A stretch of DNA of 53,876 nucleotides, taken from NCBI GenBank assembly GCA_937864365.1, contig CALMJT010000119.1:1-53876 (forward strand), read 5' to 3'. A model generated the notes under the pieces. That model was given only the letters and a program-made list of their open reading frames with translations. It made no database searches and was not told where the DNA came from. Of this stretch, positions 1 through 8,512 are shown piece after piece. Made by a program: the position numbers and the translations under genes. This DNA is from an uncultured Alteromonadales bacterium. Lineage in GTDB: Bacteria; Pseudomonadota; Gammaproteobacteria; Pseudomonadales; Cellvibrionaceae. Numbering within the stretch: position 1 is the stretch's first letter; each line of letters opens with the position of its first letter.

Positions 1-51
1 TTTCAATTTCTGCCCTCTGATTAAATCAAGGATGAGTTAATCAGAGGTTCC
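1..51 (+). repeat. Right end of dispersed hairpin element (copy A, cut by window edge)
   Basis: This is the right-terminal hairpin of the dispersed element. The arms CTCTGATTAA and TTAATCAGAG flank a 12-nt loop, followed by GTTCC and then a TA at 52-53. The rest of the copy lies outside the window. It abuts the broken glutathione S-transferase reading frame that follows. Confidence 0.8.
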
Positions 52-71
52 TAGAGTATTTTCTTCCGGTA

Positions 72-482
72 TTGTTGATGCCTGTATATTTAGGTTGGCA
101 AATACCCAATGAGAGTATCGTGCAAGAGCGCAAAAATTCGGTTAAAAGTGTATTTGCGTATTTGGATCAATTTATTTTAAGACTACCGTTTTTAACAACA
201 GGCATTGCGTCGGCGGCGGATATTTTATTTGCCTGTGAGATTTCGGCGTTAGAAATTGATAAAGACTTTCCTGATTTTTTAGCGCTCTATCCCAATATTG
301 CTGTTTGGTATCAAAACCTAAAACAGATCAATGGATACCAAGAATCCCATTATGCGTGGAATAGCGTAAGCCCTAAAATTAAACAGCGATTTGAGAAAAT
401 AAGGGAAGGAAATTTATCGGTGGCAGAGCAATGTGGTGATCCCAGTTGGGTTGCAGATCATTGTGAATCTGTATTGCGGTAG
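72..482 (+). pseudogene. Glutathione S-transferase, C-terminal fragment
   Basis: The 136 residues resemble only the all-helical C-terminal domain of a glutathione S-transferase. The core helix pattern reads ADILFACEISAL and is followed by a YPNIAVWYQNL helix. The thioredoxin-fold N-terminal domain with the glutathione site (about 80-90 residues) is absent. In-frame codons upstream run into a TGA at 33-35 inside the dispersed repeat, so the frame cannot continue into an N-terminal half. The first possible start is a TTG at 72 with no convincing ribosome binding site. I infer a gene broken by insertion of the repeat (copy A); the 5' half may lie to the left of the window. An independently expressed half-domain is possible but less likely. 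It converges on the acetyltransferase gene, with a shared terminator between them. Confidence 0.65.
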
Positions 483-492
483 TTTGTATGTT

Positions 493-524
493 AAAAAGAT
501 CTTCGCTAATGAGAAGATCTTTTT
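493..524. terminator. Bidirectional rho-independent terminator
   Basis: A perfect 12-bp stem AAAAAGATCTTC / GAAGATCTTTTT surrounds an 8-nt loop, with A and T runs on both sides. It lies between two convergent genes, so it can terminate both the GST remnant and the ribose operon end. Confidence 0.85.
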
Positions 525-578
525 ACTGTTCGTGACGCTTATTGTTTAATGCTGCGCAATTATTTACCGGGTTTTTAA

Positions 579-1211
579 TTAATCACAAGACGTTAAATGG
601 TCAATACTGTTGTGCGTAATAGCTTCTAAGTTGCGCGTAATCTTCTCTGCATTCCAATCCCACCAAGCAATTTCCAAGAGTTTCTCGATAGTATTCTCGT
701 CAAATCGATATTTAATAATTTGCGCGGGGTTGCCGCCTACTACGGCGTAATCGGGTACGTCTTTGGTGACCACCGATTTCGACGCAATAATGGCCCCATG
801 GCCAATTTTAACGCCGGGCATTATGGTTGCGTCGTAACCTATCCAAACATCGTTGCCGACACAGGTATCACCTTTGTAATGTAGGTCGCCTGCTTGCGGC
901 ATTACCTTTTCCCAGCCGTTTGCGAAAATAAAAAACGGATAGGTCGAAAACCCTGATGTTTGATGGTTGGCGCCATTCATAATGAATTTTACGTCTTTGG
1001 CAATTGCGCAGAATTTACCAATAATCAGTGTGTCGCCAATAAATGGAAAATGATAAAGAACGTTATTTTCGAAGTTTTCAACACCATCTGGGTCGTCGTA
1101 ATAGGTGTAATCACCAACTACTATATTGTCGCGAGTGATGTGATTTTTTAAAAAACCCACTTGCGGAAATCCTTTCATGGGTTCTTTATCGTTCGGATTA
1201 GGTCCGTGCAT
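579..1211 (-). CDS. Vat-family (xenobiotic/streptogramin-type) O-acetyltransferase
   Basis: A 210-residue left-handed beta-helix acetyltransferase. It follows the Vat pattern along its whole length: an N-terminal GPNP, then [14 protein letters not shown], the MNGANH block whose His is the general base in VatD/CatB enzymes, [24 protein letters not shown] and GGNPA. Vat enzymes acetylate group A streptogramins. Environmental relatives in Gram-negatives often have unknown acceptors, so the substrate here is not assigned. The length matches VatD (about 209). The ATG lies one base after the rbsC stop codon, so the gene is almost certainly co-transcribed and probably translationally coupled with rbsC. 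That hints at an intracellular acceptor linked to sugar metabolism, or simply acquisition at the operon end. The terminator at 493-524 follows it. Confidence 0.85.
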   Translation of the reverse strand: MHGPNPNDKEPMKGFPQVGFLKNHITRDNIVVGDYTYYDDPDGVENFENNVLYHFPFIGDTLIIGKFCAIAKDVKFIMNGANHQTSGFSTYPFFIFANGWEKVMPQAGDLHYKGDTCVGNDVWIGYDATIMPGVKIGHGAIIASKSVVTKDVPDYAVVGGNPAQIIKYRFDENTIEKLLEIAWWDWNAEKITRNLEAITHNSIDHLTSCD

Positions 1212-1212
1212 A

Positions 1213-2208
1213 TCAGTTGTCGTCGAAGGTAGGAATACGTTTGTTTTTTCCGCTTAAACGAGCAGCAAGTGGCTCACGGTATTGATCAAATAATACGGCG
1301 GCGATAATGACTAAGCCGGTAATAATCCGTTTAGACGATTCAGAAACACCCAGCTGCGCAAGGCCGGTTTGCATTACGGCGATGATTAAAACACCAAAAA
1401 AGGAGTTCACTACAGAGCCGCGCCCCCCCGATAAACTGGTGCCGCCAATAACAACCGCAGCGATGGCCGATAACTCTAAACCAATGCCCGCGTTTGGATC
1501 TGCGGATTGCAAGTAGCCTAACTGGAACACGCCGCCCAAGCCTGCCAATAAACCCGCGATGGCAAATACCACGATTTTCCAGCTCACCGGATTAATACCT
1601 GCCAGGCGAACGGCTTCTTCGTTGGTACCAATAGCAATCATGTAACGGCCAAATATGGTTTTGCTCAACAACCATTGCGCAACAATCACTACCGATACCG
1701 CTGCAATTAAGGCCGCAGAAATTCCCACAACGGGTACAGGATCACCAATAAACGCTACCGGATCGCCGATGTATTTGGTTTCCGATTGTGTTACCAGATA
1801 AGAACCGCCGCGAGCGATTTCGAGCATACCCAAGGTGACCACAAAGGAAGGTATTTTCCAGTGTGAACTTACAAAACCGCTGGTAACACCAAAAATAAAA
1901 CCTACTGCCAAACCACAGACAATGGCTATAAGTACCGGCAGATGAAAATCGGCAATTGCAACGCCAACCACCGCCGCAGACAGCGCCATTACCGAGCCCA
2001 CCGATAGGTCGATACCACCGATTAATAACACGTAGGTCATACCAACGGAAATAACGGTAAGAGCAGGAATTTGGTTAACAAGGGTTCGAAAGGTAACGGT
2101 AGAGAAAAAGTAGTCGCTCATAAAGCTGAAAAATAAGATCAGCGCAATGAGTACGCCGATTAATCCGAGCGAATTCCATGGTAGATGTAGTTTTTTTAAG
2201 CCTGGCAT
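1213..2208 (-). CDS. rbsC: Ribose-type sugar ABC transporter permease
   Basis: A 331-residue polytopic inner-membrane permease of the RbsC/BPD_transp_2 family. Eight to ten hydrophobic segments are visible. Family blocks include [13 protein letters not shown] near residue 65, [13 protein letters not shown], the [15 protein letters not shown] coupling region near residue 192 that contacts the ATPase, and [11 protein letters not shown] near residue 255. It forms the channel through which a pentose delivered by the RbsB homologue crosses the membrane. It sits third after rbsB and rbsA, about 120 bp downstream of rbsA, and is followed by the acetyltransferase gene. Ribose is inferred from the adjacent ribokinase; related sugars are possible. 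Confidence 0.92.
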   Translation of the reverse strand: MPGLKKLHLPWNSLGLIGVLIALILFFSFMSDYFFSTVTFRTLVNQIPALTVISVGMTYVLLIGGIDLSVGSVMALSAAVVGVAIADFHLPVLIAIVCGLAVGFIFGVTSGFVSSHWKIPSFVVTLGMLEIARGGSYLVTQSETKYIGDPVAFIGDPVPVVGISAALIAAVSVVIVAQWLLSKTIFGRYMIAIGTNEEAVRLAGINPVSWKIVVFAIAGLLAGLGGVFQLGYLQSADPNAGIGLELSAIAAVVIGGTSLSGGRGSVVNSFFGVLIIAVMQTGLAQLGVSESSKRIITGLVIIAAVLFDQYREPLAARLSGKNKRIPTFDDN

Positions 2209-2328
2209 TGTGTGTACCGCAATTTATTGTATTGGTGTTTATAGTATTGGTGTGCTTAAGGTTTTAGTAACAGATTTATTGTTGAGCTTCCCTAAGCAAT
2301 AAACCTGTTCGGCTAGGTATTTTCACGA

Positions 2329-3936
2329 TTAATGAGTTGGGGAAACGTCTTGTTGTTCTTTGTCATTGGTTTTGTGTTGAGGACTGGATTTGTTATAAAA
2401 CCTAAAACTTGCCTCTAATAATTTCTCTTCAGAGAAGCTAGCACGGTCAAATTCTCCAGCCATTCTTCCGTTTGAGAGAACAATAATTCGATCAGAAACG
2501 GTCATCAGTTCTTGGGTTTCGCTAGAGACCACAATCACCGCTTTGCCTTTTAGAGCCTGTTCGCGAATTAATTCGTGAATACGAGTTTTGGCTCTTGCAT
2601 CTACACCTCGGCTTGGCTCATCGAATAATAGAATCGGTAGATCGCGCAGCAACCAGCGAGCAATTAACGCTTTTTGTTGGTTGCCACCGCTTAAGCTCGC
2701 AATTGGGGCGCGAATATTATCGAACTTGATGGCTAAGCGCTGTGCAATTTCTACGGCAATATCGTGTTCACGCTGTTTATCAACCACCGCAAATTTGTTG
2801 GTCAGTTGCGGTAAGATCGACAGCGAAATGTTTCTGAGTAACGATTTTTGCAGCAATAAACCCTGGGACTTACGATCTTCCACCACAAGACCAATGCCGT
2901 TGGCGACACCTTCTTCCGGTGAGCGCATTAGGCGTGGGAATAGAAAATCGTCGGAGGCAAAACGTAGTGAGCCTGCGTCGGCCACATCGGCACCAAACAG
3001 TGTTCGTAATAATTCGGTACGGCCTGAACCAATTAAACCGCCAATGCCTAACACTTCGCCGGAATAAATATCCAAATTAATGTCTTCGAAGGCACCAACC
3101 TTAGATAAGGTGCGCACCCGCAAAACACACGATTTAGGCGGACGAATTCCCGGTTTAATAGAAATGGAGTGAGAATCTAGATCGCCCGACATTAGGTTGA
3201 CGATGGTTTCTACATCGATGTCTTTAATGTCTTCAGTCGCAACCAGCTGGCCATCGCGCAGCACCGAAACGCGATCGGCGATGCGCTGAATTTCATCCAT
3301 ACGGTGGGAGATATAAATAATACCCACACCTTGATCGCGCAATTTACGCAATTGCTCGAAGAGCAAATCGATTTGCGGATCGGTCAGTGCCGCGGTGGGT
3401 TCGTCCACAATCAATAATTTAATGGGCTCAGAAATCACCGACGCAATTTCGATTAATTGCTGCTTGCCAACACCCAAGTCTTCCATGGGTGTTTCGGGAG
3501 TCACATCATCGAGGCCAACTAAATCCAACAATTTAGTAGCGCGTTCACGCAGGCGCTTACTGTCGATGATGCCAAATTTATTACCCAGATTTTTAAAGCA
3601 AAGATTTTCGGCAATGCTTAAGGTTGGGAATAAATTCAGCTCTTGCATAACCATGCGAATACCAGCTTCTTCTGCTGCTTTCACATCGTTTGGTGTGTAT
3701 TTTTCACCAAGAAAATACATTTCGCCGGCGGTGGGTTGATGAATACCCGCAATGATATTACACAGGGTACTTTTGCCCGCGCCGTTACTGCCCATTAGGG
3801 CGTGGATTTCGCCTTTGCGCAGTTGAAAACTGAGGTTTTTTAATACTGGTACCGCAAAGGTTTTATCCAGTGCTTTAACGTCCAGTAACACAGGCAAATC
3901 GCCGGAATTTACCGGCGTGCTTAGGGATTCGGTCAT
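2329..3936 (-). CDS. rbsA: Ribose-type sugar ABC transporter ATP-binding protein
   Basis: A 535-residue tandem ABC ATPase typical of the RbsA/MglA/XylG group. The first nucleotide-binding domain has a Walker A GSNGAGKST (residues 49-57), a degenerate signature LGVGKQQ and Walker B LLIVDEPTAALTD. The second domain has the characteristically degenerate Walker A (GLIGSGRTE), a canonical signature LSGGNQQK and Walker B ILLFDEPSRGVD. It powers sugar import on the cytoplasmic face of the RbsC homologue. The start codon is 8 bp after the rbsB stop, which supports a polycistronic message. A Lys/Gln/Asp-rich C-terminal tail follows the second domain. Confidence 0.93.
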   Translation of the reverse strand: MTESLSTPVNSGDLPVLLDVKALDKTFAVPVLKNLSFQLRKGEIHALMGSNGAGKSTLCNIIAGIHQPTAGEMYFLGEKYTPNDVKAAEEAGIRMVMQELNLFPTLSIAENLCFKNLGNKFGIIDSKRLRERATKLLDLVGLDDVTPETPMEDLGVGKQQLIEIASVISEPIKLLIVDEPTAALTDPQIDLLFEQLRKLRDQGVGIIYISHRMDEIQRIADRVSVLRDGQLVATEDIKDIDVETIVNLMSGDLDSHSISIKPGIRPPKSCVLRVRTLSKVGAFEDINLDIYSGEVLGIGGLIGSGRTELLRTLFGADVADAGSLRFASDDFLFPRLMRSPEEGVANGIGLVVEDRKSQGLLLQKSLLRNISLSILPQLTNKFAVVDKQREHDIAVEIAQRLAIKFDNIRAPIASLSGGNQQKALIARWLLRDLPILLFDEPSRGVDARAKTRIHELIREQALKGKAVIVVSSETQELMTVSDRIIVLSNGRMAGEFDRASFSEEKLLEASFRFYNKSSPQHKTNDKEQQDVSPTH

Positions 3937-3944
3937 GGGATTAA

Positions 3945-4928
3945 CTATTGGTTAAGAGACTCTGCGGTGATCAACTCGATGGGGGTCTTCTTATCGGCTT
4001 CTGCTTGGCCGGTTTTAAGAATTTGAAGAGCGTACTCAATACCAAACACCGCAAGCTTGTCACCGAATTGATCGGCCGTAGCAAGCATAGCGCCTTTTTT
4101 CACCATATCTTGCGCAGCAGAAATATTATCAAAGCCAACCACAAGCACATCGCTCTCACGACCGGCCTGACGAATTGCCGCAACCGCACCTAAGGCCATG
4201 CTGTCGTTTGCTGCTAAAATGGCTTTTAAGTCTGGATTTTCTGACAAGATTGCAGCGGCAATGGTGGCAGCCTTGGCTTGTTCCCAATCCGCAGACTGAA
4301 CCGTAACAATCTCTATGCCCGCGGCATTCATAGCTTCTTCAAAGCCTTTTTGGCGTTGCTGAGCGTTAAACGCACCCGGAATACCACCAATAATGGCAAC
4401 CTTATCGCCAGCGGTTAATTCTTGCGCTAGGCGTTCGCCGACTAAACGGGCGCCTTCTAGATTATCTGGGCCAACAAACGGAATGGCCACGTTCATTTTT
4501 TCCAGAAGTTCTACATCGAACTTGTTATCAATGTTGATAACCACAATACCTTGCTCAGCGGCGCGTTTGGCAACCGGCAATATGCTTTTGGAGTCGGCAG
4601 GTGCGATAACCAAAACATCTACTTGAGTTGCCATCATTTGCTCAATTAACGAAACCTGTTGAGCAAGGTCACTTTCATTACGAATACCGTTAACGATCAA
4701 GGTATATTCGTCGGCGTGCTCTTCTTGATGGCGCTCGGCACCCTTGGCCATATTAATAAAGAATTCGTTAGCCAAAGACTTCATGACTAGCGCAACACGT
4801 ACAGGTTTGTCTTCTTTAGCAGAATCGTTTGCCGATGTTTCGGAGGTATTTTTTGAGTCGCAACCAGCGATGATAAGACTCAGTAGCAGTAGGAATCCGA
4901 ACCGTAAAAAATGCATTTTGAAGGGCAT
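3945..4928 (-). CDS. rbsB: Ribose-type sugar-binding lipoprotein
   Basis: A periplasmic binding protein of the LacI-type fold (Peripla_BP_4), 327 residues. The N-terminus is a lipoprotein signal with lipobox LIIAGC, giving Cys23 as the predicted lipidated residue, so the mature protein is membrane-anchored rather than free as in E. coli RbsB. Recognisable blocks are ANEFFINMAKGAERH, LVIAPADSKSILP, AIIGGIPGAFNAQQRQKGFEEA, ILAANDSMALGA and VVGFDNISAAQD. It captures the sugar for the permease and ATPase encoded just downstream. A 200-bp gap separates it from rbsK and holds a 9-bp inverted repeat. Confidence 0.92.
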   Translation of the reverse strand: MPFKMHFLRFGFLLLLSLIIAGCDSKNTSETSANDSAKEDKPVRVALVMKSLANEFFINMAKGAERHQEEHADEYTLIVNGIRNESDLAQQVSLIEQMMATQVDVLVIAPADSKSILPVAKRAAEQGIVVINIDNKFDVELLEKMNVAIPFVGPDNLEGARLVGERLAQELTAGDKVAIIGGIPGAFNAQQRQKGFEEAMNAAGIEIVTVQSADWEQAKAATIAAAILSENPDLKAILAANDSMALGAVAAIRQAGRESDVLVVGFDNISAAQDMVKKGAMLATADQFGDKLAVFGIEYALQILKTGQAEADKKTPIELITAESLNQ

Positions 4929-4980
4929 AGGGAATACTCTTTCTTTTGTTGTTGTTTTGATTGTAGAAGCTTGTTTTCGA

Positions 4981-5011
4981 TCAGAACGCTTTCAAGTCAG
5001 AGGCGTTCTGA
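4981..5011. promoter_or_regulatory. Inverted repeat between rbsK and rbsB
   Basis: Perfect 9-bp arms TCAGAACGC / GCGTTCTGA are separated by 13 nt, about 50-80 bp upstream of rbsB. There is no T-run, so it is a weak candidate for intrinsic termination. It could be an operator or an RNA processing/attenuation hairpin that sets rbsK and rbsBAC expression apart. Confidence 0.4.
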
Positions 5012-5128
5012 TGTTGCCGTTTGTCTTGATTCTAGGGCTCATATTCATTGAGCAGAAAACTCTGGGACTTTGGGCAGGAGTCTAACACGGAGCGACTCCA
5101 TTATTTTTGCGCCAATTTTAATCTTTGC

Positions 5129-6088
5129 TCAACTTTTACGACTCGCCAGAAAATCTTCCACCGTTTCGCGATCAGGAATCGACGCAATAGCCCCTTCTTT
5201 CGTTACCGATAGCGCCGCTGCCGCGCAGGCAAGTGGAACAGCGCGATCAAAATCCCAATCGATCGCCAATTGCGACGCCAAATAACCGTTGAAGGTATCA
5301 CCGGCGGCGGTGGTATCTAGGGCTTTAACAGGGTAAGAGGTATATTGCTTAACCTGATTTTTATTCACCAATAAAGCTCCGGCCTCTCCCAGTGTTACCA
5401 ATACTTGCGCCACACCTTTGTCTAACAAAGATTTGGCCGCGAGAGTGATCTCTTCCAAAGACTCAACCGGCAGTCCTGTTAAGGAATTCAGTTCACTTTC
5501 GTTGGGGGTGATTAGGCTTAAATAAGGAAAGATGTTGGCGGGCAGTTCTCTGGCTGGTGCGGGATTTAGTATCACTGGCTTATTACACGATTTAGCCAGT
5601 TGGGCCGCGTATACCACTGTCTCAATGGGTGTTTCTAGTTGCAGTAGTAGTGCCGCGCTGTCTTTGATAATTTCGGTGTGGGTGGTTACTAACTCTGTGG
5701 ATAAGTGATCGTTCGCTCCAGGTGTTAAACCAATACAGTTTTCGGCATTATCATCAATAAAAATACACGCCGTACCCGTGGTATCTGCAACTTGCGAAAC
5801 TCTCTCTGTATTTAGACCTAAACCTTGCAGTTGTTCGAGCACTTCTTGGCCGGTGTTATCGTTGCCAATACAACTAATAAAGTAAGTACTTGCACCTGAC
5901 TTTAAACAGGCAATGGCTTGATTCGCACCTTTACCCCCAAGATTGGTTTTAAGTCGGCCTGAGCCTACAGTTTCACCGGGTTTGGGTAAATGGGGGAGAT
6001 ACAAGCAAATGTCCCAGTTGGTGCTGCCAATAACGACGACTTTGGCTGATGTTGTAGTCTGGGATGAGATTGGGTCTGATGTGGTCAT
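5129..6088 (-). CDS. rbsK: Ribokinase
   Basis: A PfkB-family sugar kinase of 319 residues that phosphorylates D-ribose to ribose 5-phosphate for entry to the pentose phosphate pathway. The PfkB N-terminal signature GGKGANQA is at residues 51-58. The substrate-binding GSTNWD precedes it, followed by NPAPARELP, LITPNESE and the catalytic anion-hole motif DTTAAGDTFNG with its Asp base. It is the first gene of the minus-strand operon and lies 200 bp ahead of rbsB. This order (K-B-A-C) differs from the E. coli order. No rbsD mutarotase or rbsR regulator gene is present here. ATG start; the first 14 residues precede the first beta strand. Confidence 0.93.
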   Translation of the reverse strand: MTTSDPISSQTTTSAKVVVIGSTNWDICLYLPHLPKPGETVGSGRLKTNLGGKGANQAIACLKSGASTYFISCIGNDNTGQEVLEQLQGLGLNTERVSQVADTTGTACIFIDDNAENCIGLTPGANDHLSTELVTTHTEIIKDSAALLLQLETPIETVVYAAQLAKSCNKPVILNPAPARELPANIFPYLSLITPNESELNSLTGLPVESLEEITLAAKSLLDKGVAQVLVTLGEAGALLVNKNQVKQYTSYPVKALDTTAAGDTFNGYLASQLAIDWDFDRAVPLACAAAALSVTKEGAIASIPDRETVEDFLASRKS

Positions 6089-6108
6089 GGCCGATACTGA
6101 TTCTTGCT

Positions 6109-6372
6109 GAGCAAAATCCGGATAATTTATGGGCTATTGATAAAGCCCGCGACTTTAGACTGATTTGTCTAACTAGACAAGATTTGAAGCTACTGGGATT
6201 CACTTCTGAAGACGAAAAACCCCCAGTGATGCTCATAGAACAACAAGATTAGGTCACATCGACAATGTTTAAAGGATTATTAAAAACGGAGGATTGGCTG
6301 AGCGCGCTTATTAAACTGCCAGCGTCTTGGCGGTTACAGGGTTACCAAGACACTGGAATTACAAGGGATTAG
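6109..6372 (+). pseudogene. Possible degraded coding remnant with an in-frame stop
   Basis: One plus-strand frame gives a protein-like stretch (ARDFRLICLTRQDLKLLGF and onwards), meets TAG at 6250-6252, and continues in the same frame from ATG 6265 as MFKGLLKTEDWLSALIKLPA to a stop at 6370-6372. The continuity of frame across a single stop suggests decayed coding sequence. I do not recognise the family, and chance cannot be excluded. It overlaps the palindrome upstream of rbsK. Confidence 0.2.
6165..6180. promoter_or_regulatory. Palindromic operator-like site upstream of rbsK
   Basis: TTGTCTAACTAGACAA is a palindrome with perfect 7-bp arms, about 77-92 bp upstream of the rbsK ATG. Its form resembles GntR/HutC-type operators. 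A second small hairpin, GGGCT/AGCCC, lies at 6131-6148 in the presumed leader. The cognate regulator is not in the window, so this is a sequence observation plus inference. Confidence 0.4.
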
Positions 6373-6872
6373 TTCGTTGATTGTGACGGCGGAAAAATCT
6401 GATTAATTCGCTTATTGATAACATACTGAAGATAGATGTTAACGCCAAAAAAAGTAATCACCGGATCAATAGTAAAATCGTTGGCGCCTTCCTCGTCGGC
6501 GAACTCTAATAAACGCGCTCGAATTGTAAACAGCAGTATCATGTGCAACACAAAATTCGCTATCGTTAGCACTAGGTTGGTTTTTTCAACGGCTTCAGAG
6601 TGAAAACCCATCATGCTCGCAATTGGCAGCACAATTAAAAGAATATAAGTCACGACGTAGCCCGAAATTACCGAGCTGTTAATCTGCTTGGGGTGAATGC
6701 TGTTAATAAGGTTTGCTCGGGTATACATCCAATACATGACGTAAATGCCAAGCGTGATGAGATTAAATCCGAAAATATACCAAGCTGAAATGTATTTAAA
6801 TTCGGCAAACTTGCTCTTTCTGCTCGATGTATTGCGAAGTTCTGATTGAGGTGTATTGTAAAAACCGTTCAT
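6369..6872 (-). CDS. DUF4234-like integral membrane protein
   Basis: A 167-residue membrane protein with four predicted hydrophobic segments. The first part (FKYISAWYIFGFNLITLGIY and the following VMYWMYTRAN) matches the DUF4234 pattern of a paired-helix domain with a YWMY-type aromatic cluster. No function is established for this family. The ATG has a fair ribosome binding site (AGGAT, 5 nt upstream). It is monocistronic, with repeat copy B in its upstream region. The family call comes from pattern recognition of the first helix pair only. Confidence 0.6.
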   Translation of the reverse strand: MNGFYNTPQSELRNTSSRKSKFAEFKYISAWYIFGFNLITLGIYVMYWMYTRANLINSIHPKQINSSVISGYVVTYILLIVLPIASMMGFHSEAVEKTNLVLTIANFVLHMILLFTIRARLLEFADEEGANDFTIDPVITFFGVNIYLQYVINKRINQIFPPSQSTN

Positions 6873-7208
6873 TATTTATCCTAACAGACCACTCATTACC
6901 TATCGTTAAGCGGGAGGAATGGTACCCGCTAGATGTTTCCCCACTGTTTGTAATAATGCTTACACAGCAGATATTCCTGCGCGCAAGAACGGCTCGCTAA
7001 CTTCAGTAACCATAGGTCTTTGAAATTAAGAAGAGGCTTGAAATTGCGCTTTCCATTTCTGTTCCCCGACCGAACTCACAAGCGTTCATTGGATGCTTGT
7101 ACAGTTTATCTCGATTTTTTTGAATAAGCGCGTTCAAAATCCACAGTTTTTGAGGCGATATCGTTTACTGGTAACTTTTCGGCTTGGTATCGCTCGGGCG
7201 TGACTATA
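6873..7208. other. Intergenic region upstream of DUF4234 gene
   Basis: AT-rich divergent spacer holding the presumed minus-strand promoter. A weak hairpin (ACAAGC/GCTTGT) lies near 7085-7110. I see no gene or RNA here. Confidence 0.5.
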
Positions 7209-7359
7209 GGAACCTCTGATTAATTCATCCATGATTTAATCGTAGGATAAAATTTGATCATGCGATTTTCAATTTTTTCAAAATCTCAATCACTTGCAGC
7301 TCTTGCAGTTGATGACACATCTTTTTATCGCTAGAAACTCGTGGTTAATCAGAGTTTTT
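7209..7359 (-). repeat. Dispersed hairpin element, copy B (full length, diverged)
   Basis: A reverse-oriented copy. On the plus strand it begins GGAACCTCTGATTAA after TA (7207-7208) and ends GGTTAATCAGAGTTTTT before TA (7360-7361). The interior keeps the CAATTTTTT...AATCTCAATCACTTGC and GACACATC segments, though the hairpins are eroded. The length of 151 bp is close to the best copy L (153 bp). Confidence 0.8.
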
Positions 7360-7360
7360 T

Positions 7361-7445
7361 ATACGTTTTAATTGCTCAAAATTACCCAAATGATGAAAAG
7401 ACAAAGGCGATAATTGCTGAGCTTAGACATTTGATTGAACTATAA
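7361..7445 (+). pseudogene. C-terminal protein fragment immediately after repeat copy B
   Basis: Directly beyond the repeat, one frame reads LIAQNYPNDEKTKAIIAEL and then RHLIEL, stopping at TAA 7443-7445. It has protein-like composition but no start codon or recognised family. It may be the tail of a gene interrupted by the element, as seen for the GST remnant at the start of the window. Confidence 0.25.
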
Positions 7446-7516
7446 CAGAGAGAGAAACCGCCTTAGACCATCAGTTGTATTTAAGAGATTCATTTAACCT
7501 TGGAAATGTGTACCTT

Positions 7517-7639
7517 TGTTTGGTTGGTAAAAATCGTTAGGTTTGGTTAGTAAAAATCGTTAGGTTTGGATAGTAAGAATAGTTCGGTTTGATTGGTAAA
7601 AATCGCTCGGTTTGGTTAGTAAAGGTCGCACGGTTTTGG
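7517..7639. repeat. 23-bp tandem array, about 5.3 copies, upstream of tauE
   Basis: Contiguous 23-bp units start at 7517, 7540, 7563, 7586 and 7609, with a partial sixth at 7632. The unit core is GGTTTGGTTAGTAAAAATCG. Units differ by a few substitutions. The array ends 38 bp before the preferred tauE start. There are no spacers, so it is not CRISPR. The unit length is close to two helical turns, so the copies would face roughly the same side of the DNA, as an array of protein-binding sites would. Confidence 0.85.
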
Positions 7640-7676
7640 TGTAGAATTGCCCACTTTTTACAACGACCAAACGATC

Positions 7677-8486
7677 ATGACCGTAGACGTAATTCTAATA
7701 CTGGTAGTTTTAGGGACCTTTGTAGGTTTTGTTGCTGGCTTGCTGGGTGTAGGTGGCGGTGGCATTTTGGTACCAACATTAAGCAGTTTATTTTTTTATC
7801 TCGATTTCCCGGCTGAAAAAATTGTTCATCTCTCACTGGGCACATCCATGGCGGCGATCGTAGTCACTTCAATTTCCAGTATGCGTGCTCATCAAGCCAG
7901 AGGCGCCGTTGACTGGCCAACGGTACGTTACATGGCCATCGGCGTATTATTTGGAACCTTTGCGGCAACCTTTTTAGTGGCCGCCTTAAAATCGATTTAT
8001 TTAGCGGGATTTTTTGCCGCCTTTATGACTTTTGTATCTTTTCAGATGTGGCGACCGTTAAAACTGAGCGGTAGCAAAGCTTCTTCTCATTCCGAGTTAG
8101 TCGGCGCGGGCGCGGGTATCGGCGGAATATCGGCATTGGTTTCTATTGGCGGTGGATCGTTAACTGTGCCTTATTTATCTTGGCGTGGCTTTGAGCTAAA
8201 ACGAGCCGTGGGTACTTCTGCGGCCATGGGTCTACCGATTGCGATAGTAGGTACCATAGGTTATTTGGTAAATGGTTGGGGCGAAACCGATTTATCCCAA
8301 CATATTATTGGTTATATCTACTGGCCGGCGGTGTTAGTGATTTCCTGTTGCACCGTATTAACTGCGCCAATTGGTGTTAGGGTTGCGCATAAACTGCCTG
8401 TACCAGTACTTCGAAAAATCTTCGCGGTTTTATTAATTTCCATTGCCCTAAAGATGCTCTACACAGTGATAACATCAGACGTATAA
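7677..8486 (+). CDS. TauE/SafE-family sulfite/organosulfonate exporter
   Basis: A 269-residue membrane protein with about eight hydrophobic segments. It shows the duplicated TauE/SafE motif: GLLGVGGGGILVPTLS near residue 25 and a second glycine-rich block GIGGISALVSIGGGSLTVP near residue 155. The family exports sulfite, sulfoacetate or related anions; the exact substrate is unknown. I chose the ATG at 7677 over an upstream in-frame TTG at 7647 because neither has a good ribosome binding site and ATG is the more common codon. The 23-bp array lies immediately upstream and may control it. The gene is convergent with yhhQ. Confidence 0.85.
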   Translation: MTVDVILILVVLGTFVGFVAGLLGVGGGGILVPTLSSLFFYLDFPAEKIVHLSLGTSMAAIVVTSISSMRAHQARGAVDWPTVRYMAIGVLFGTFAATFLVAALKSIYLAGFFAAFMTFVSFQMWRPLKLSGSKASSHSELVGAGAGIGGISALVSIGGGSLTVPYLSWRGFELKRAVGTSAAMGLPIAIVGTIGYLVNGWGETDLSQHIIGYIYWPAVLVISCCTVLTAPIGVRVAHKLPVPVLRKIFAVLLISIALKMLYTVITSDV

Positions 8487-8512
8487 GTGAGAGCTGTTTT
8501 TACAGAGATTTA

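Noticed and set aside
7517-7639. CRISPR-like array
   Set aside because: Units are contiguous with no spacers, and no cas genes are nearby.
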